Positions 14,701 through 26,770 of a DNA stretch of 64,000 nt are shown here, piece by piece (the first letter of the stretch is position 1; every line of letters begins with the position of its first letter). The DNA comes from Protonemura montana (lineage: Eukaryota; Arthropoda; Insecta; Plecoptera; Nemouridae). The notes under the pieces were generated by a model. The model ran no database searches. It was given only the letters and a program-made list of their open reading frames with translations, and was not told the origin of the DNA. A program made the translations under genes and the position numbers. The stretch covers positions 26,255,076-26,319,075 of the forward strand of contig OX387604.1 of NCBI GenBank assembly GCA_947568835.1, read 5' to 3'.

Positions 14701-16963
14701 CATTAACTTCGAATTCGAAACAAAATATACAATCTATCGTGGAATGTTCAGCACAGAGGCGACGACGAGTGTCCGCTCCTTTGCATGGAGCGAAACAAGC
14801 ACACTAAGCATTGTTACACATCACAAATCAATCGATCAAAATCCTATCATCCTTTCCAAGATGTTCCAAGTTGTTTTAAGATGTTCAAGATGTTAAACTT
14901 GGAAGGTTCAGGGAGAGAACTAATAATGTGATCCTCTCACATTCAACGTAATCCCAATTGGAGCAAGGCCAGTGTACTAATGAAATATCTAGTAGATTCC
15001 GTACCGTGGCATTGCTAATAATAATTGTCAGCACGACTTAGGCCGGCATATCGTGCAAATGCTCTGAGCAGCTAGAGCAGCTAGTGGACCTACAGGAGCT
15101 AGAGGACCTAGAGCAGCTAGAGGACCTACAGGAGCTAGAGGACCTAGAGCAGCTAGAGGACCTACAGGAGCTAGAGGACCTAGAGGACCTAGAGGAGCTA
15201 GAGGACCTAGAGGAGCTAAGTAGCCAGTGCCAGGCCAGATAGCCCGACTAGCCCAGAAAGCCTGCCGGCACTGCCAGGACTGCCAGCACTTTACCTTCAT
15301 TTCCACATACTAACAATTAATTTGTAATTTAAAAAAAAAATCTGGAAGCTACATTTTAACGACTGTTTCGGATACATTGCTAAAGATATTTTTACAAACC
15401 TACCTTTGTGGACTCTGTAATAAGCCACCAGTGACCTCCAGATGAAATAGCTAAATGGCAAATGACGGAGAATGCGTGGTATTTAAGAAAAAGTAGAGAT
15501 CATCACGAATGACGAACTAGTTAGATACTGATGAAAGAAGTATCCGATTTTGCGTGTAACCTTTCGCAGAACGCTGTTTCCTCAAGAGAGCGAAATGGAT
15601 ATTAGATTTGCAAATATTGTTCGATTCTGTGTCACCGTAGGGTCTCTAAGGACGATTACAGAAATCCCGTACGTTGCCTAGAGTGACCTGTATTCAAGAT
15701 AAATTCATTGAAAAGCCAGAGGTGCTCTATGCTCTGCAGTGACAGTTGAACTTCTAGTTTCTAGCAGCTCAAACATTTTAATATTGGCTTGGTTGGTAGA
15801 TCCTTTGGCTAGAACGAAACTGACCCAATTCTTGACTCTCGTGAGTTGGCCGGACTGGTCTTGTTTTCAACCAACAATCCCGTGCCGGCTGCATGTTATT
15901 TGATACAACTCCATACTTGCTATCCTTGAGTTTCAAGTGAAAGTTATACTTTTTGCCTCGCTCAGAAACTGTATCTACAGCTAGCTGTACATTCAAGCCT
16001 TCCTTCAAAGTTAAGACGTGTGCGATATATGATGTAATTCGTTCGCTTTGCTTTTATTTTGATTGTCATGGTTTGACAATCATGTATTGCTATTACTAGA
16101 TAGGTACTGTATGTGTTCAATAAAATAATAAAAATAACTACAAAACAACTATAACGTTGTGATAAATTACTGAAGCACGAGTATTTCACGGGTGCATTTT
16201 TTCGATTTGTTCCTATTTGAAAATTGTCGTCAGACTTCACTTTTCAATTTCCGTGATCTTTCGTCAGTGAGTCGACAGTTTGTCTTCTAGCGCATAAGAA
16301 ATGAGACATAGTCCCTTATGTATTTCCTACCCAGCCGTACCTCACCGAGGTAATTAACATCACGTGTTAAATTAAGTGAAAGTTATTTCGCTTTGCCCTA
16401 TTCCATAAAAAGTGCAATGAAATAGCTGCACGAAAAGGTTATTGCAGCCTCCAGAATGGTCTGTGCATTGGTGTAGTCTAGTGTAGTAATGTTTTATAAC
16501 TTATGTTTAATCCGTTTATTTTCAAATGTGGAACGTCGGGTAAAAGATGCAAGTTGGGTGGAATTGTTGGCAAGCCACGCATCGATGAAATCGATCGAAT
16601 GCGCCCATGCATTGTTATATGACCTTTTCAATTTTCTTCACTGCGGTATTACAAATGACTCAAGTATAGAGAAATGAATTTCAAAACAAAGTCTTTACCA
16701 ATATTCTATGGAATGTTTTAGGCATTTAAAATCCAAGAAATATCTCTGCAATAATCGGTAAGAAAAATTGCTACGCCTTTATTTCTGTGAAAACAATTCG
16801 CACAATTAAAGTGTAATTGAATCGATGGTCTCCTTACCTTGTAGAGTTTCTCCCTTTGGTACCAAACGTCTTCCTCTTCTTCCGCTTGTGGCGGCGTGAA
16901 GGTAGAGTCCAAGTTGAGGTCATCCCTGGATCGGGACAGAATCCGCCTACGAGATACCATCAT
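2762..16963 (-). CDS. exp: Expansion-type MH2-domain protein (Smad-like), complete, nine coding exons
   Basis: Coding exons on the minus strand, in order: 16838-16963, 8638-8795, 7425-7497, 6798-6959, 5612-5810, 3772-4025, 3598-3688, 2969-3181 and 2762-2874. They join in frame to 1389 nt (462 aa plus TAA). Residues about 50-236 form an MH2 domain without an MH1 domain: WTQIDDEIWAKVIVLERNRR, GFRIGLCGFDNPM, RHIGHGVKVKMD, NVYVKS, LPNCALEMEKPVKLFDM, then CPIWVLIINVVAMDML, each aligning with Smad MH2 blocks such as HIGKGVHLYY and CWIEIHLHGPLQWLD. The tail holds a Gly/Ser/Thr-rich run, an SH3-type ligand PPKLPPR (307-313), PDYDDIEEEN, DDPYYCGMRARVPNF and 11 Asn in a row. It ends RLPIPTRAYIPQQPRAMFIGEWD after a strong oligo-T acceptor. 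In Drosophila, Expansion acts in tracheal tube-size and chitin control; the same role here is inferred. The start is the first of two adjacent ATGs (MMVSRRR); a CAG acceptor 29 nt upstream suggests a further 5' UTR exon. Confidence 0.87.
4210..4390 (+). repeat. Dispersed repeat, copy A (inverted partner at 9049-9229)
   Basis: About 180 bp, including GGCTTCATAAAAATATCGAA, CCCACTAACCTAGCTCGACT and CACTGGTAGACAGAGAGGAA, reappear as the reverse complement at 9049-9229 with about 85-90% identity by eye. It lies in the GC-AG intron of the Expansion gene. The family is not recognised. Confidence 0.85.
5607..5612 (-). other. Inferred non-canonical GC splice donor
   Basis: Exon 5 of the Expansion gene ends CCTCCAG/GCAAGA. 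The GCAAG matches the usual GC-AG donor context. Ending there leaves one base, which joins the TA at the start of the next exon (acceptor TACAG at 4026-4030) to make a Val codon and carry on into KRVVDIRNRPR in frame. I found no good GT donor in this exon with a fitting phase. Confidence 0.7.
5612..8795 (-). other. MH2-domain coding portion of the Expansion gene
   Basis: Four consecutive exons (8638-8795, 7425-7497, 6798-6959, 5612-5810) encode the Smad-type MH2 fold of the protein described in the gene entry. Every boundary has an AG acceptor, and the phases run 0-2, 2-0, 0-0 and 0-1. The first three donors are canonical GTAAG sites; the last is a GC donor. Confidence 0.85.
8232..8266 (+). 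repeat. CTGAAGA / stem-loop / GAAACGTCG motif (mobile-element signature)
   Basis: CTGAAGAT is followed by GGCGAG, a six-base loop, CTCGCC and GAAACGTCG. The two G/C arms can pair. The same layout, with different but matching arms, recurs at 35593-35626 and twice at 57526-57640. Sequences of this form are common in animal interspersed repeats. Confidence 0.6.
9049..9229 (-). repeat. Dispersed repeat, copy B (inverted partner of 4210-4390)
   Basis: Reverse-complement relative of copy A, lying in intron 1 of the Expansion gene. Both copies sit in one transcription unit in opposite orientation, so the pre-mRNA could pair over about 180 nt. Confidence 0.85.
10304..10395. repeat. 12-bp tandem repeat (GCTAGAATAGAG)n
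   Basis: About seven degenerate head-to-tail copies of GCTAGAATAGAG inside intron 1 of the Expansion gene. Confidence 0.85.
11152..11582 (-). mobile_element. 5S-rRNA-headed SINE, near full length
   Basis: Read on the minus strand, the 5' end is GGTGTTGGAAACACCGG followed by a 5S-rRNA-like promoter: AAGTTAAGCAACACTG (box A region) and TATAGGATGGGTGACC (box C region; 5S rRNA has TTGGATGGGAGACC). A conserved body with CCGTACTTCGGAAGGGACGT and a 3' end with GCGTCGCTAAACACAA follow. The internal 62-codon frame described under findings is open in this copy. Confidence 0.85.
14258..14312. repeat. Short (GCTACCCTGGT)n tandem repeat
   Basis: Four to five imperfect copies of an 11-13 bp unit such as GCTACCCTGGT. 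No coding potential apparent. Confidence 0.75.
14443..14525 (+). mobile_element. Fragment of the 5S-headed SINE (3' body only)
   Basis: GTGTCGGCACCGGGTTTCCC, TCTAGGCTAG and a CATCATCC-rich stretch match the 3' body of the SINE. The head and the extreme 3' end are missing. Confidence 0.7.
15058..15225. repeat. 9-bp minisatellite (AGAGGACCT variants)
   Basis: Roughly 18 copies of a 9-bp unit (AGAGGACCT, AGAGCAGCT, ACAGGAGCT) with a higher-order pattern. The 9-bp period keeps frames open on both strands (for example GPLAPLGPLAP on the minus strand); I do not regard that as a gene. Confidence 0.9.
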
Positions 16964-17305
16964 CGCGGGGCAGGGTTCAGGATGTCCACCACTGGAACAG
17001 AAGACACCGCGTATTGCAGACAGACGGTCGAGGGAACGAACTAGTACCAACCACGACGGCATCAACGTCTGTGATCTTTGCACGCCAATAAATCGTTTGG
17101 GGGGAAGAGATCGGGACCATCGGGTCGGGAGTGGCTGCCCAACCTACTACCAACCGCTTGATCGCTTTTCACTATTTCTTCAACTTCCCAAGAAGTCAAA
17201 CCGTGGAATTGTTAGCCAGTAATAGATGACGACGCCTGTCACGTACATATCTTTTGTTATGAACCAAACTCCTGGCGTTCAGAAGGAACAACAGTTAACA
17301 TAACC

Positions 17306-17371
17306 ATAAATATGCATAACCAGTGATAAACATGCATAACCAGTGATAAATGTGCATAACCAGTGATAAAT
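17306..17371. repeat. 20-bp tandem repeat, three copies
   Basis: Three near-identical copies of ATGCATAACCAGTGATAAA with one or two substitutions. Confidence 0.85.
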
Positions 17372-19688
17372 ATGTCATCTTCGAGAATATCACTAGAAAT
17401 CTTGCTCTGGAAACCTTGTTCTATGAATCGCGCAACATCAGCAACGTCATCGACATAGGCATATAAATACAAATATTGAAATTCTTTGATTTTTGTAATT
17501 AATTTGTATGCTTGGATTCGATTTTGAATGTTCTAACCGATTTGCTATCACAAAATTCGGATGTGAACTTGAGGTTTTACCTGCGGTTTTACTAAACGAT
17601 TCGATCATAAACAAGTATGAGAGAGACAGTCAATATTTAAAGGTGTCAGACTCTTACAATTGTGTAAACAAAATACCGTTTAAATTTTATCCTGAATTTC
17701 CGATAATACCAAGTGCGAAGTGAAAGAGTGTGGATTGAAAGTGCGCGATACAAACTCTTAGAAACCTTATAACCACTGATTAAAGCTGATTTAGAGTTTT
17801 TTTCGTTATATATTTTATGCATTCGGAGTGAAATGACGTCTCTCCTCCCGATATGGTATGGAACCCCCAACGGTTCACATAATTCTTAAAGAGATATGTG
17901 ATATTGAAATATCAATACAAGTCACCAACTGACATTTCTTTCTTTTTTCAAATATCTTAATCATGACCGAAGATCGAATTTTCTTTGGGTGTTATTTTGG
18001 TTATTATTCACGATCCTATTTGAAAGAGTGTGCTTTCATGAGTAGCCTGGCCTTGTGACCAGAAAGGTTGTAAAAAAGTACCCCTACAAAAAACAAAAAA
18101 AAACGCCTGAGAGCTCCAGTTGAGCGTAAGACAGAGTTCATTGAACCGTGTATATATATCTATAATATTGTGGTGCTGACCAGGTTACTTACTAGCAGTA
18201 GTCCAGCATTGAATCATTATCAGACCCATGCACCGACATCACTCACATAGAAATGTGTCTCTGTGTTCTCTTCAGAGAATAATCATCGAAATTATACGTC
18301 TAGAAATACAAACCCGATACTCCAAGCGAACGTGGGTACTTTTCTCCGAACTTGGATGGTCATTTTATTTTGGTTCCATCTCATATCTCAATACAACGTA
18401 GCGTGGGGAGATTTTTTGCTCGAGGAATTGTGCTACAGAGGTGTATTATATAGAAGACCTGTCGAGGCTGGATTCAAAATATGCCAATTTCAATCCACTA
18501 ATGGAAAATATTTTCGATTCAATGCACTAATGAACATATTTTCAAATGTTCTGTTACAAATGCGAACAAAAGGAATTCTTTGAGCTGTTCGTTTGATTGC
18601 TTAAATGAAGAGCCACCAGACGAAGCAATTCGTTTTTTCCATCAGATTAAGCCGGCGAAAGTGAAGTAGTCCAAGGAAACTCCCACTCAACTCAAGACAG
18701 GAAACTGTATGAACTAGCGCCGCCGCCGCCGTCTTAGCTCAGCTTCAGCCTCTTTTTATTAATAAAACACTAGGATTTGAATGAACCTGACTCCCACTAC
18801 CTGTATACCTACCACTACCTACTGCTAATAACTGAAGAACAATTACCTCCGCCTTTATCTCTCTTTACATCCCGTTTACCTATTCACAGCCCAGTGCCGA
18901 ACGACCTTTGTGAAGGAACAGCAAGTCCGCTGTCTCTTTTGAAACAATGACCTCTGAATCTCTTGAATTACCCGCACTAAAGATTTCACGCTGCTTCTCA
19001 TTTGTTGCTATTATTAATCACGCACACCAAGTACAAACTAAAGCTGCTAAGCGTTTTTCTGATCAATACCAATATATTGATGAATATATCGATGCTCTTT
19101 CTCCTGCGTAACGAAAAGATTGCTGTCCGTCTGATTTTTTTAGAGTTTACCACCGAGTATTCTCAAAATGTTGAAATACTTCCCAAATCTTAATATAACC
19201 TAGAAAACTATTTATGAGGAGTGTTTTACGTCCAGCCCAGAATTAACCCGATTAGCTCCGAAAATTCCGAAAATATTCTACTGCAGTTCTACTGCATTTT
19301 ATCCTGTAATATCTTTCCAATTTCAGGTATCTAACAAATGTGTCGTGACTTTCGCTTTAAGGCCCGGCTTGGCCATATTTTAAATCCTAGTTAAAGTGCT
19401 GTGGGATTTTAATAATATGCACTAAAAATCTAATATTTTTCTGAAAAAGAAACGAAGAATTTGGCAAAACCTGGCCACGCATTAACTAAAACATCGCCCC
19501 AAAACGTATCTTTGAACGTATCAAGTGTTTTCTTAAATCTTCCTCCTGTTCCTTTTCCACTTTTATTTAAAATTTGATTTGAAAGAGATTGCAACCCAAC
19601 ACACCGATGTGTATTAGGGGAAGAATATAACCCACGCCATGGATTGGAAGAACAATAAAGGGTCAAAATGCCCTTGGGAATGTATATA

Positions 19689-19711
19689 TGTCAGGCGCAA
19701 AACGCCTGACA
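19689..19711. other. Perfect 9-bp hairpin
   Basis: TGTCAGGCG, loop CAAAA, CGCCTGACA. It is an isolated perfect inverted repeat in AT-rich sequence and function is unknown. It is not read as a terminator because this is nuclear eukaryotic DNA. Confidence 0.6.
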
Positions 19712-22475
19712 GTGATTTTTACTTAGCAAAAAAATATTTTTCTGGTGAATTTCGGGACCCCGTTGTTCAATGGGTCACACACTTTGGGATAATTTAATAA
19801 CTTGATCGAACCTCATCTCTATTAGATACTTCTCAATATTAGCACCGATTTAAAACTGTGAGTTTAATTCGCGGGCTGTTCGTGTTGAGACTTTGTTTCT
19901 CAGCAGAGATGAACTGCATCTGCAACGGGAGGGAGGCAGTGAAGATGGGAGGAGGGGGGTGCTACCCACTCATTGCAAGCGAAGGCGACTGGACCACGGA
20001 CTCCAGACTACACCAAGGAACGAACCATGCGATCTCTGTGCCTATATATGGAAAGTACCCGTCATCATTCTGCGCTTAGCAACGCCTAGAAGCTCTGTTG
20101 TAAAATAGTACCCGAGAAGACTTGGCTAGACCTGATACCTGATAGTACCCCTTTCTAAACCCCCTATAGATCATCGAATACACCATTATGTGATCAATCC
20201 ACCGCAAAACCCACGCTAAAGTGCTTCACTTTTTATCTTTTTATATCGCTTTGAGTGACTTATATCCAATGTTTTCAGATGAAATCTGGTTCGTGAATAT
20301 TATTGCTGACAGCACTAAAGAATGATATTCAGAACAATGTCTAGATATTTCTGTCTCGTGTTCTTGGAGTATTCTAGTCGCAGATCAAGCCCAAGATGCA
20401 TTTTGGCTCCACCCCCTTAGTTACAGGACATTTAATAATCGCCGGTTATTTTTCTGGAAAAATGTTTCGATCAGATCGCGAATTTGTGCTATTTTCTAGA
20501 ATAAAATAAAGCAAAATGATCAGTAAAACGTGTGCCAGTTCAAACTGAACATTCTTGCAAGAAAACAGATGGAATTTGGACTTGAATTGTGCGCAAACCT
20601 TTGTCGTTATTTTCTTTGTTTGTAGAAACCCGATCATCTTGGTAAATATTTGCATCATAAAGCTATAATATAATTTCTCTTACCAATTGCTTTGTACGTG
20701 AATGTCTGGACATGTTTACATTCTGTATATCTGAGTTACTTAGAGGAACACAATGTTCGCATCCTGCTTAAGTTCATGCTCCAGACACGTATTAGCAGTT
20801 GAACGATTCAACCTAAGTTTGTGCTTTTCTCAGCCTAAAAATCCTCGATGAGCACTTGATTGCAGTTAATACGTGCCGAAATCAAGGAACAATCAATTTG
20901 TTTGCATTCTTTAATGTTATGTTTGCGTATGACGGCATGAAAGATGGAAAACGATTCAATCCCCAGTGCAGTTGTCTCATTAAAGAAGATTTTCAATCTC
21001 GTGCGCTTGCTTCGAAAGCCCAAAATCAACCGTCATTCGAATTACATATGTTTGCTCTGCAATCCGCTGTTTGCTCTGGAGTCCGCTGTTCGCTCTGCAG
21101 AATTGTAATCCGCATTTCATTCCTCGGTGCTCAAATGTTTGGTCAATGAAACCACACTCAGGATTCAAATAAAGCGACTCAAAATGAAGTTGGTGCTACT
21201 TGAGCGAACGACGGGGTTTCTTTTCATGCTTCATGACAAAACTGCGTGAAAGTGACACCCATTTATGTGGCACACCCGACAACAGCACTAACAGCTGTTT
21301 GGTCCCGCAGAATACATTACAATGCTGCAAGCATTTCTTCATAACACTTATTCCATGACGACTGCCAGTGATTAGGATTTCAATTGGTTGTTTTAATGAC
21401 TGGCGAAGGTAGCATGCCCCTGAAATTGATGTCGGTATTACTTGTAAACTGCAGTCATCTAGGTTTATGTAGAGCTAAGCAATCAATGTCAGAGAAACGG
21501 AATACGTTTGAGCAGCAAGAGACGCAACAGGCGCAGATAGGTTCGTGCCGAGTGAAAAGCTTGGTCCCCGCCAGAGAAATTGGGCGAAGGAAGAAAGTTG
21601 TGAGTGTGGTGAATGGATAGCGGAGAAGGGGAGGTTGAGAGAGGAGGGAGAAGCATTGCCATCATGAATGTTGATCAAATGCAGAATAGGTACATCACAA
21701 TGCTGTCCTCAAGTTCTAACCATATGGCTTTGTTCATGTTCGAATAGGTAAACATACCTTTGCAAATAATCTGATCAACATTGACGGTATCGTATTCGTA
21801 CTTTATAGGTGCAATACAGAAAAAAACTCACACAAAAATGGTGTTTCTTGTCGCCAGCCCCTGATGCCTGCTTGCCGATATGTTAATTCTTGCCTGAATC
21901 AACACGCCTAGCCACTGAACGAGACTGCTAAGTCACTAAGTTTCCTTCCTTATCTTATTAGCATCACCTTAGCAATTTTTCCTGTTCCTTCCAATGAACG
22001 TTTTGTTCGATACGATTGCTACATTTGGTGAGCCTCGAACGACACTAACGATAGAACAAGAAGACTTTTATTACTTGTTATACTGATCGGAACCCAGTAG
22101 CCGTGATATCTCCTACAAATCTTGGCAAATCGAGTTTCACTTCTACTTTTTCTCCGCTTTGCTCTGCGCTCCTCGTTTTACTATCGCTTTGTTTCATGAC
22201 GTACTTTCAGAAAAAGCCGTGCAAATGATTTGGCAGGCTCAAGCGCATTTCGGTACCGTGTGCTTGTCCGTTATTAATTCATTTAATATTCACCGTAGCC
22301 TCGCGGTAAGCTTGTACACTGTCCACCTTCCACATTCCACATTCCACTTTCCACTTTCCACTGACAAGGACGCCATGAACACCTTCATTATCTCACATTC
22401 CTACTTTTGCTCACTTATTCGCTAATTTATTTAATCGTCAACATGTAAGGCGTCGGAAGCCAATACCTACTCAAG

Positions 22476-22612
22476 GAATCAGGCAGGAGTCAGGGAGGAT
22501 TCAGGGCAGGAGTCAGGGCAGGAGTCAGGGAGGAGTGAGGGAGGAGTCAGGCAGGAGTCAGGGAGGAGTCAGGGCAGGAGTCAGGTAGGAGTCAGGGCAG
22601 GAATCAGTACTG
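22476..22612. repeat. 11-12 bp minisatellite (GGCAGGAGTCAG / GGAGGAGTCAG)
   Basis: About twelve copies alternating between GGCAGGAGTCAG and GGAGGAGTCAG. Confidence 0.9.
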
Positions 22613-24201
22613 CAAATCCAAGATTGTTTTACCGATGTCGACTTCTACTTCCCTATTAAGATCTCCAATTGATCCAATGGAACAAATGCAAGAGTGGCAT
22701 TCAACAACCACCAAGCGATATACTCTTGAGCTGACTTGGTTTTTCCTGGACTCTGGAATGATCTACATTATATATCGGTAATTTCGTAGAAGACAAATGT
22801 GTACATTTAGTAGAAGTTTGCTGTGGTCAATTTTATCGCACGCGTTTAGCCAAACCTAGAAAAACCCTCACAAGTGAAGCAACATTGCACACTGAGTCAA
22901 GTATTTAAGAGTGATGCTTCCTCCTATGCAAGCAGAGGTCCTCGCGGTCACACTTTTGTGGTCTGAAATTACTTGAAAAGATCTGAAAAATCAGTGTAAA
23001 GAGGAAAAGTTTGTCTATGGTTGCTACTCAATCAGATTTTGATATTTTGAAAAGGCGCTAAAATGCACATATTTGGAGGCTTTGTGTGAAGACACCGAAG
23101 TTTCAATTGAACAATAAAATAGTATCAACCATGACCACAGTCTTTCTCTATGCAATGGTTTTTTAAGATGTTTTGAACCTCAATAAAAACTTTATCGCTT
23201 GGCTTGAGTCGAAGCCAAGTATTAACTAAGCATGTGCAATGAAAACCCTGATTTCGAACAAAAAAAAATCTCCGTATTCTACTTTAAAGTCTTTGATTTT
23301 GAAAACTTTGATTTCACGTCAACCATAATCTGCTTTCAAAACGGAATCCAATTTACCAAAAAAAAAAAACTTACAATTTTTGTGTACATTCTTATTCACT
23401 GCGTTTGTCTTCAACGTCCTTACAGGACACCTCAAAACACATCGCAGTTTCTGTTCAGGAGCGAAGCTAGAAGATCTGTAATTGCGTTACTTAAACTTGC
23501 AGCAAAACTTCAATCTCACAACAACGCTTTTCGCTTTGCATACCGTATTTTAGAAAATACACTAAAAAGCAGTGGTTTTATTCGTGCTCTCCCACGGGTC
23601 AAGTATACTAAGCTACTAAGAAACTAATGTATTCACTTCCCATCTTGCATTGGTTATATGAATTAGCATTCTTCTTCGTTTTCCCTTTCTATCCATTTTT
23701 GTCATCTGGTCAAAACGGCGCAAAAGTGCCAAACTCGCAGTCAATAGATTCCGCAGCTCTGGCATCGCATATTCATCGCTTATTGTGCATCGTATTTTCT
23801 TGTGCACATATCCAATGCAACCTCTGATGGGACAATGGGTATAAAACACTTCCTTGCCACTGTCTTTCACTTGATTTCAAAACATTGTACCACACACATC
23901 ACCTACAATACATAATGCACCTGAATTTCTAAAAGCTTTACCTCCAAATACCGTCTAAAGTGTAGTGCACCTTGTTTAAAATAGTTTGCCATTTGCCAAC
24001 AAAGGTTTCAATCTTGGATAATTACTAGTTGCCTTGACGGCCTTTAGCAAGTAACTTTCTCTGCTGAGTTTTTGATTGAGAGCATTGACTTCAGGCTAGT
24101 TAGCAATAACAGCGAGAGCTGGATAGTTAATACTGGTAACACACTAGGCTTGACCTATCAACTTATTGACAAAACAACACTCGCCAGTACGTGGTGCCTT
24201 C

Positions 24202-24478
24202 CCAGGACAACCCTGAACAACCCTGGACACCCCTGAACAACCCTGGACACCCCTGAACAACCCTGGACAACCCTGGACACCCCTGAACAACCCTGAACAA
24301 CGCTGGACAACCCTGGACAACCCTGGACAACCCTGAACAACCCTGAACAACCCTGGACAACCCTGAACAACCCTGGACAACCCTGGACACCCCTGGACAA
24401 CCCTGGACAACCCTGGACAACCCTGGACAACCCTGAACAACCCTGGACAACCCTGAACAACCCTGAACAACCCTAGTG
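24202..24478. repeat. 10-bp minisatellite (CCCTGGACAA / CCCTGAACAA)
   Basis: About 27 copies of a 10-bp unit with CCCTGGACAA, CCCTGAACAA and CCCTGGACAC variants. The three minus-strand frames here read as 10-residue repeats (GLFRVVQGCP-like), as expected of any 10-bp unit without stops. Confidence 0.95.
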
Positions 24479-24734
24479 CACACCCCTGCAAACCCTCGAT
24501 GTTACAAAATGAACGGAATTTACTGATATTTATTGTCATTGAGCATGGAAAGCTGCAACTCTGGTATATTAACATATTACAAGAATGTTTGAAATAATAT
24601 GCCGAAATATTGTTCTCAAATTGTTTGGTCTCTGAGGTTGTATCCAAACCTTCGAACAGTTTAATTATGGTCAAAAACACGTGATATTTTGGTCGGCCGT
24701 CCGTTGTCTTGGTAGAAATTAAATAAGTATCGAA

Positions 24735-25213
24735 CTCCCTGGGCCCTGGGCCTGGGCTACCTGGGCCTGGGGCTCCTGAGCCTCCTGGGCTACCTGGGGC
24801 TCCTGTACCTCCTGGGCTACCTGGGCCTCCTGTACCTCCTGGGCCTCCTGGGCTACCTGGGCTACCTGGGGCTCCTGAGCCTCCTGGGCCTCCTAGGCTA
24901 CCTGGGGCTCCTGTACCTCCTGGGCTACCTGGGCCTCCTGTAGCTCCTGGGCCTCCTGAGCTACCTGTACCTCCTGGGCTACCTGGGCTACCTGTACCTC
25001 CTGGGCTACCTGGGCCTCCTGTACCTCCTGGGCCTCCTGAGCTACCTGTACCTCCTGGGCTACCTGGGCTACCTGTACCTCCTGGGCTACCTGGGCCTCC
25101 TGTACCTCCTGAGCTACCTGGGCCTCCTGTACCTCCTGGGCCTCCTGAGCTACCTGGGCTACCTGGGCCTCCTGTACCTCCTGAGCTACCTGGGCTACCT
25201 GGGCTACCTAGTT
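24735..25213. repeat. 9-bp minisatellite encoding Gly-X-Y triplets on the minus strand
   Basis: About 53 copies of a 9-bp unit (CCTGGGCTA, CCTGGGCCT, CCTGTACCT, CCTGAGCTA). On the minus strand this reads as a collagen-like run of Gly-X-Y triplets ([12 protein letters not shown]) inside a frame that opens at 25271. The run has no charged residues, no flanking collagen propeptide and no visible splice signals, so it is listed as a repeat and not a gene. Confidence 0.9.
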
Positions 25214-26132
25214 CTACCTCGTGACACGGATATGTTTGAAACTTCACTGGTGACCGCATTTTCTCCTGCATTTACTCGGCACCGTCGCCTAGACTTGGCG
25301 CAGCTGCCGCGGTGAAACTTCTCAAATGTTCACAAATTGGCAAATAGTGTATCAATTGCGTGCTTCTTGCACCTCGCTGTACCGCTCGCCACTGCATCGC
25401 TCGCCACTGGGGCTGCTTGGAAAGGTCACTAAGAGAATAAATACTCTGCTTCACTGACATGAAACTTTAAATCCCACCAAATGAAATCAAAAGTAAATTT
25501 GCAACATTTTTGTAAACAACCGTTCGCGGTATTTGGGACATGCACGATGCATTTTCATTTCGGAGGTTGGAATCACTGATTTTCTAATAAAGTGATTTCC
25601 CAAATTCTCTCGAACCACGCTGAACTGACAGATCTCAATTCAGAAGCTGAGACGTCCGCTCAAAATTACCGAAATCATAAGTCGTATCCAAAAAAAAAAT
25701 ATATAACAGATATCAAAAATAAAATAATATTTCCAACGCTTTCCCAAAATTTTTTCAATTGTGTAAGCCCCAAAAAAAAAAATCACTCACCTTCAATAGT
25801 ATTCCAAAATAGTTAATCCAGTGATTTGGCCACTAGCACTTTCGTAATCCACTTTCAACACAGAGTTGAAACTGCAACATATGCTTTGAATTTCAGATAA
25901 GGAACATTGTGAGAACAGAACACTGGCACGGAGGGGTGGGGGGTTACCACGGACAGCACTGCCGAGCGACAGCACCGAGCCAGACAAACTCACGCGACCA
26001 CGGTTCTTGCAAGACTGAAAGTCAGTCTCCTAGTCGCCGCCTGCAGACCTCAACACCGCTCGCTGGAAACTTTCTTTATTCTCTTTCGAGCAACGCGCTC
26101 TCCGAGCTCCTCAAGGTACACATAACTGCTAC

Positions 26133-26530
26133 AAGTTAAGCAACACTGTGCTGGCTCATGTATTGGATGGGTGACCATCACACTCAAATACCAGTTCTCT
26201 TCGGGAGAGAGGTTGGAGGGATGAAAGTTAGTACAGCAACTTTACTCGCCTTGCTTATCAACCTCTCGACAGCATGGATTTGTGGAGGAATGCTGCTGTT
26301 TGCGTTGTACCGTCCTTCGGAAGGGACGTTAAGCCGGTGGTCCCCTTGGTCTTCGACAGGAGTAGGCTACGTGCCGACACCGGGTTTCCCCTCCTCCCAT
26401 CTAGACTAGGTTAGGTTTATCATCATCCTCATCATCATCATCATCCACTCATTCACCGACGCCATTAGACCAGTGCCGCATGACCAGATGTCAAAACAGT
26501 GCCATGTTAAACACCACAAATAAATAAATC
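26133..26530 (+). mobile_element. 5S-headed SINE, slightly 5'-truncated
   Basis: Begins within the 5S-like head (AAGTTAAGCAACACTG, TATTGGATGGGTGACC), continues through the conserved body (CCTTCGGAAGGGACGT, CACCGGGTTTCCC) and ends TTAAACACCACAAATAAATA. The internal 62-codon frame (26221-26409) is open. Confidence 0.9.
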
Positions 26531-26532
26531 AG

Positions 26533-26770
26533 ATTCAAAGACCAGTTCTGTTCGGGAGAGACGTTGGAGAGAATAACTTCACTCGCCTTGCACGAAAATC
26601 CTGTTGTTCGCGTTTTATCGTTCTTCGGAAGGGACGGGGGTGCTCTTCGTCAGGAGTAAGATACGTGCCGGCTCTTCTAGGCTCTCCACCCTTCTAGGCT
26701 AGGTAAGGTTTATCATCATCTTTACCATCACCTTCTAACTCAGCGACGCCATTACATTAATGTCACAGGG
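26533..26770 (+). mobile_element. Second, diverged 5S-headed SINE body in tandem
   Basis: Headless copy starting near CCAGTTCTGTTCGGGAGAGA and carrying CTTCGGAAGGGACG and the CATCATC stretch, immediately after the previous copy. It is more diverged, and the internal frame is broken. Confidence 0.75.

Larger units (their letters stand above)
9230..16837. other. Remainder of the 8-kb first intron of the Expansion gene
   Basis: No exon is recognised between the coding exons at 8638-8795 and 16838-16963. The stretch holds the minisatellites and the 5S-headed SINE listed separately; otherwise it is AT-rich sequence with no feature I can support. Confidence 0.6.

Noticed and set aside
19430-19666. 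Possible reverse-transcriptase remnant on the minus strand
   Set aside because: I could not match any RT motif; left unannotated.
24158-24483. Cysteine-containing repeat proteins in the 10-bp array
   Set aside because: All three minus-strand frames are open with equivalent 10-residue repeats, as expected from a stop-free 10-bp unit.
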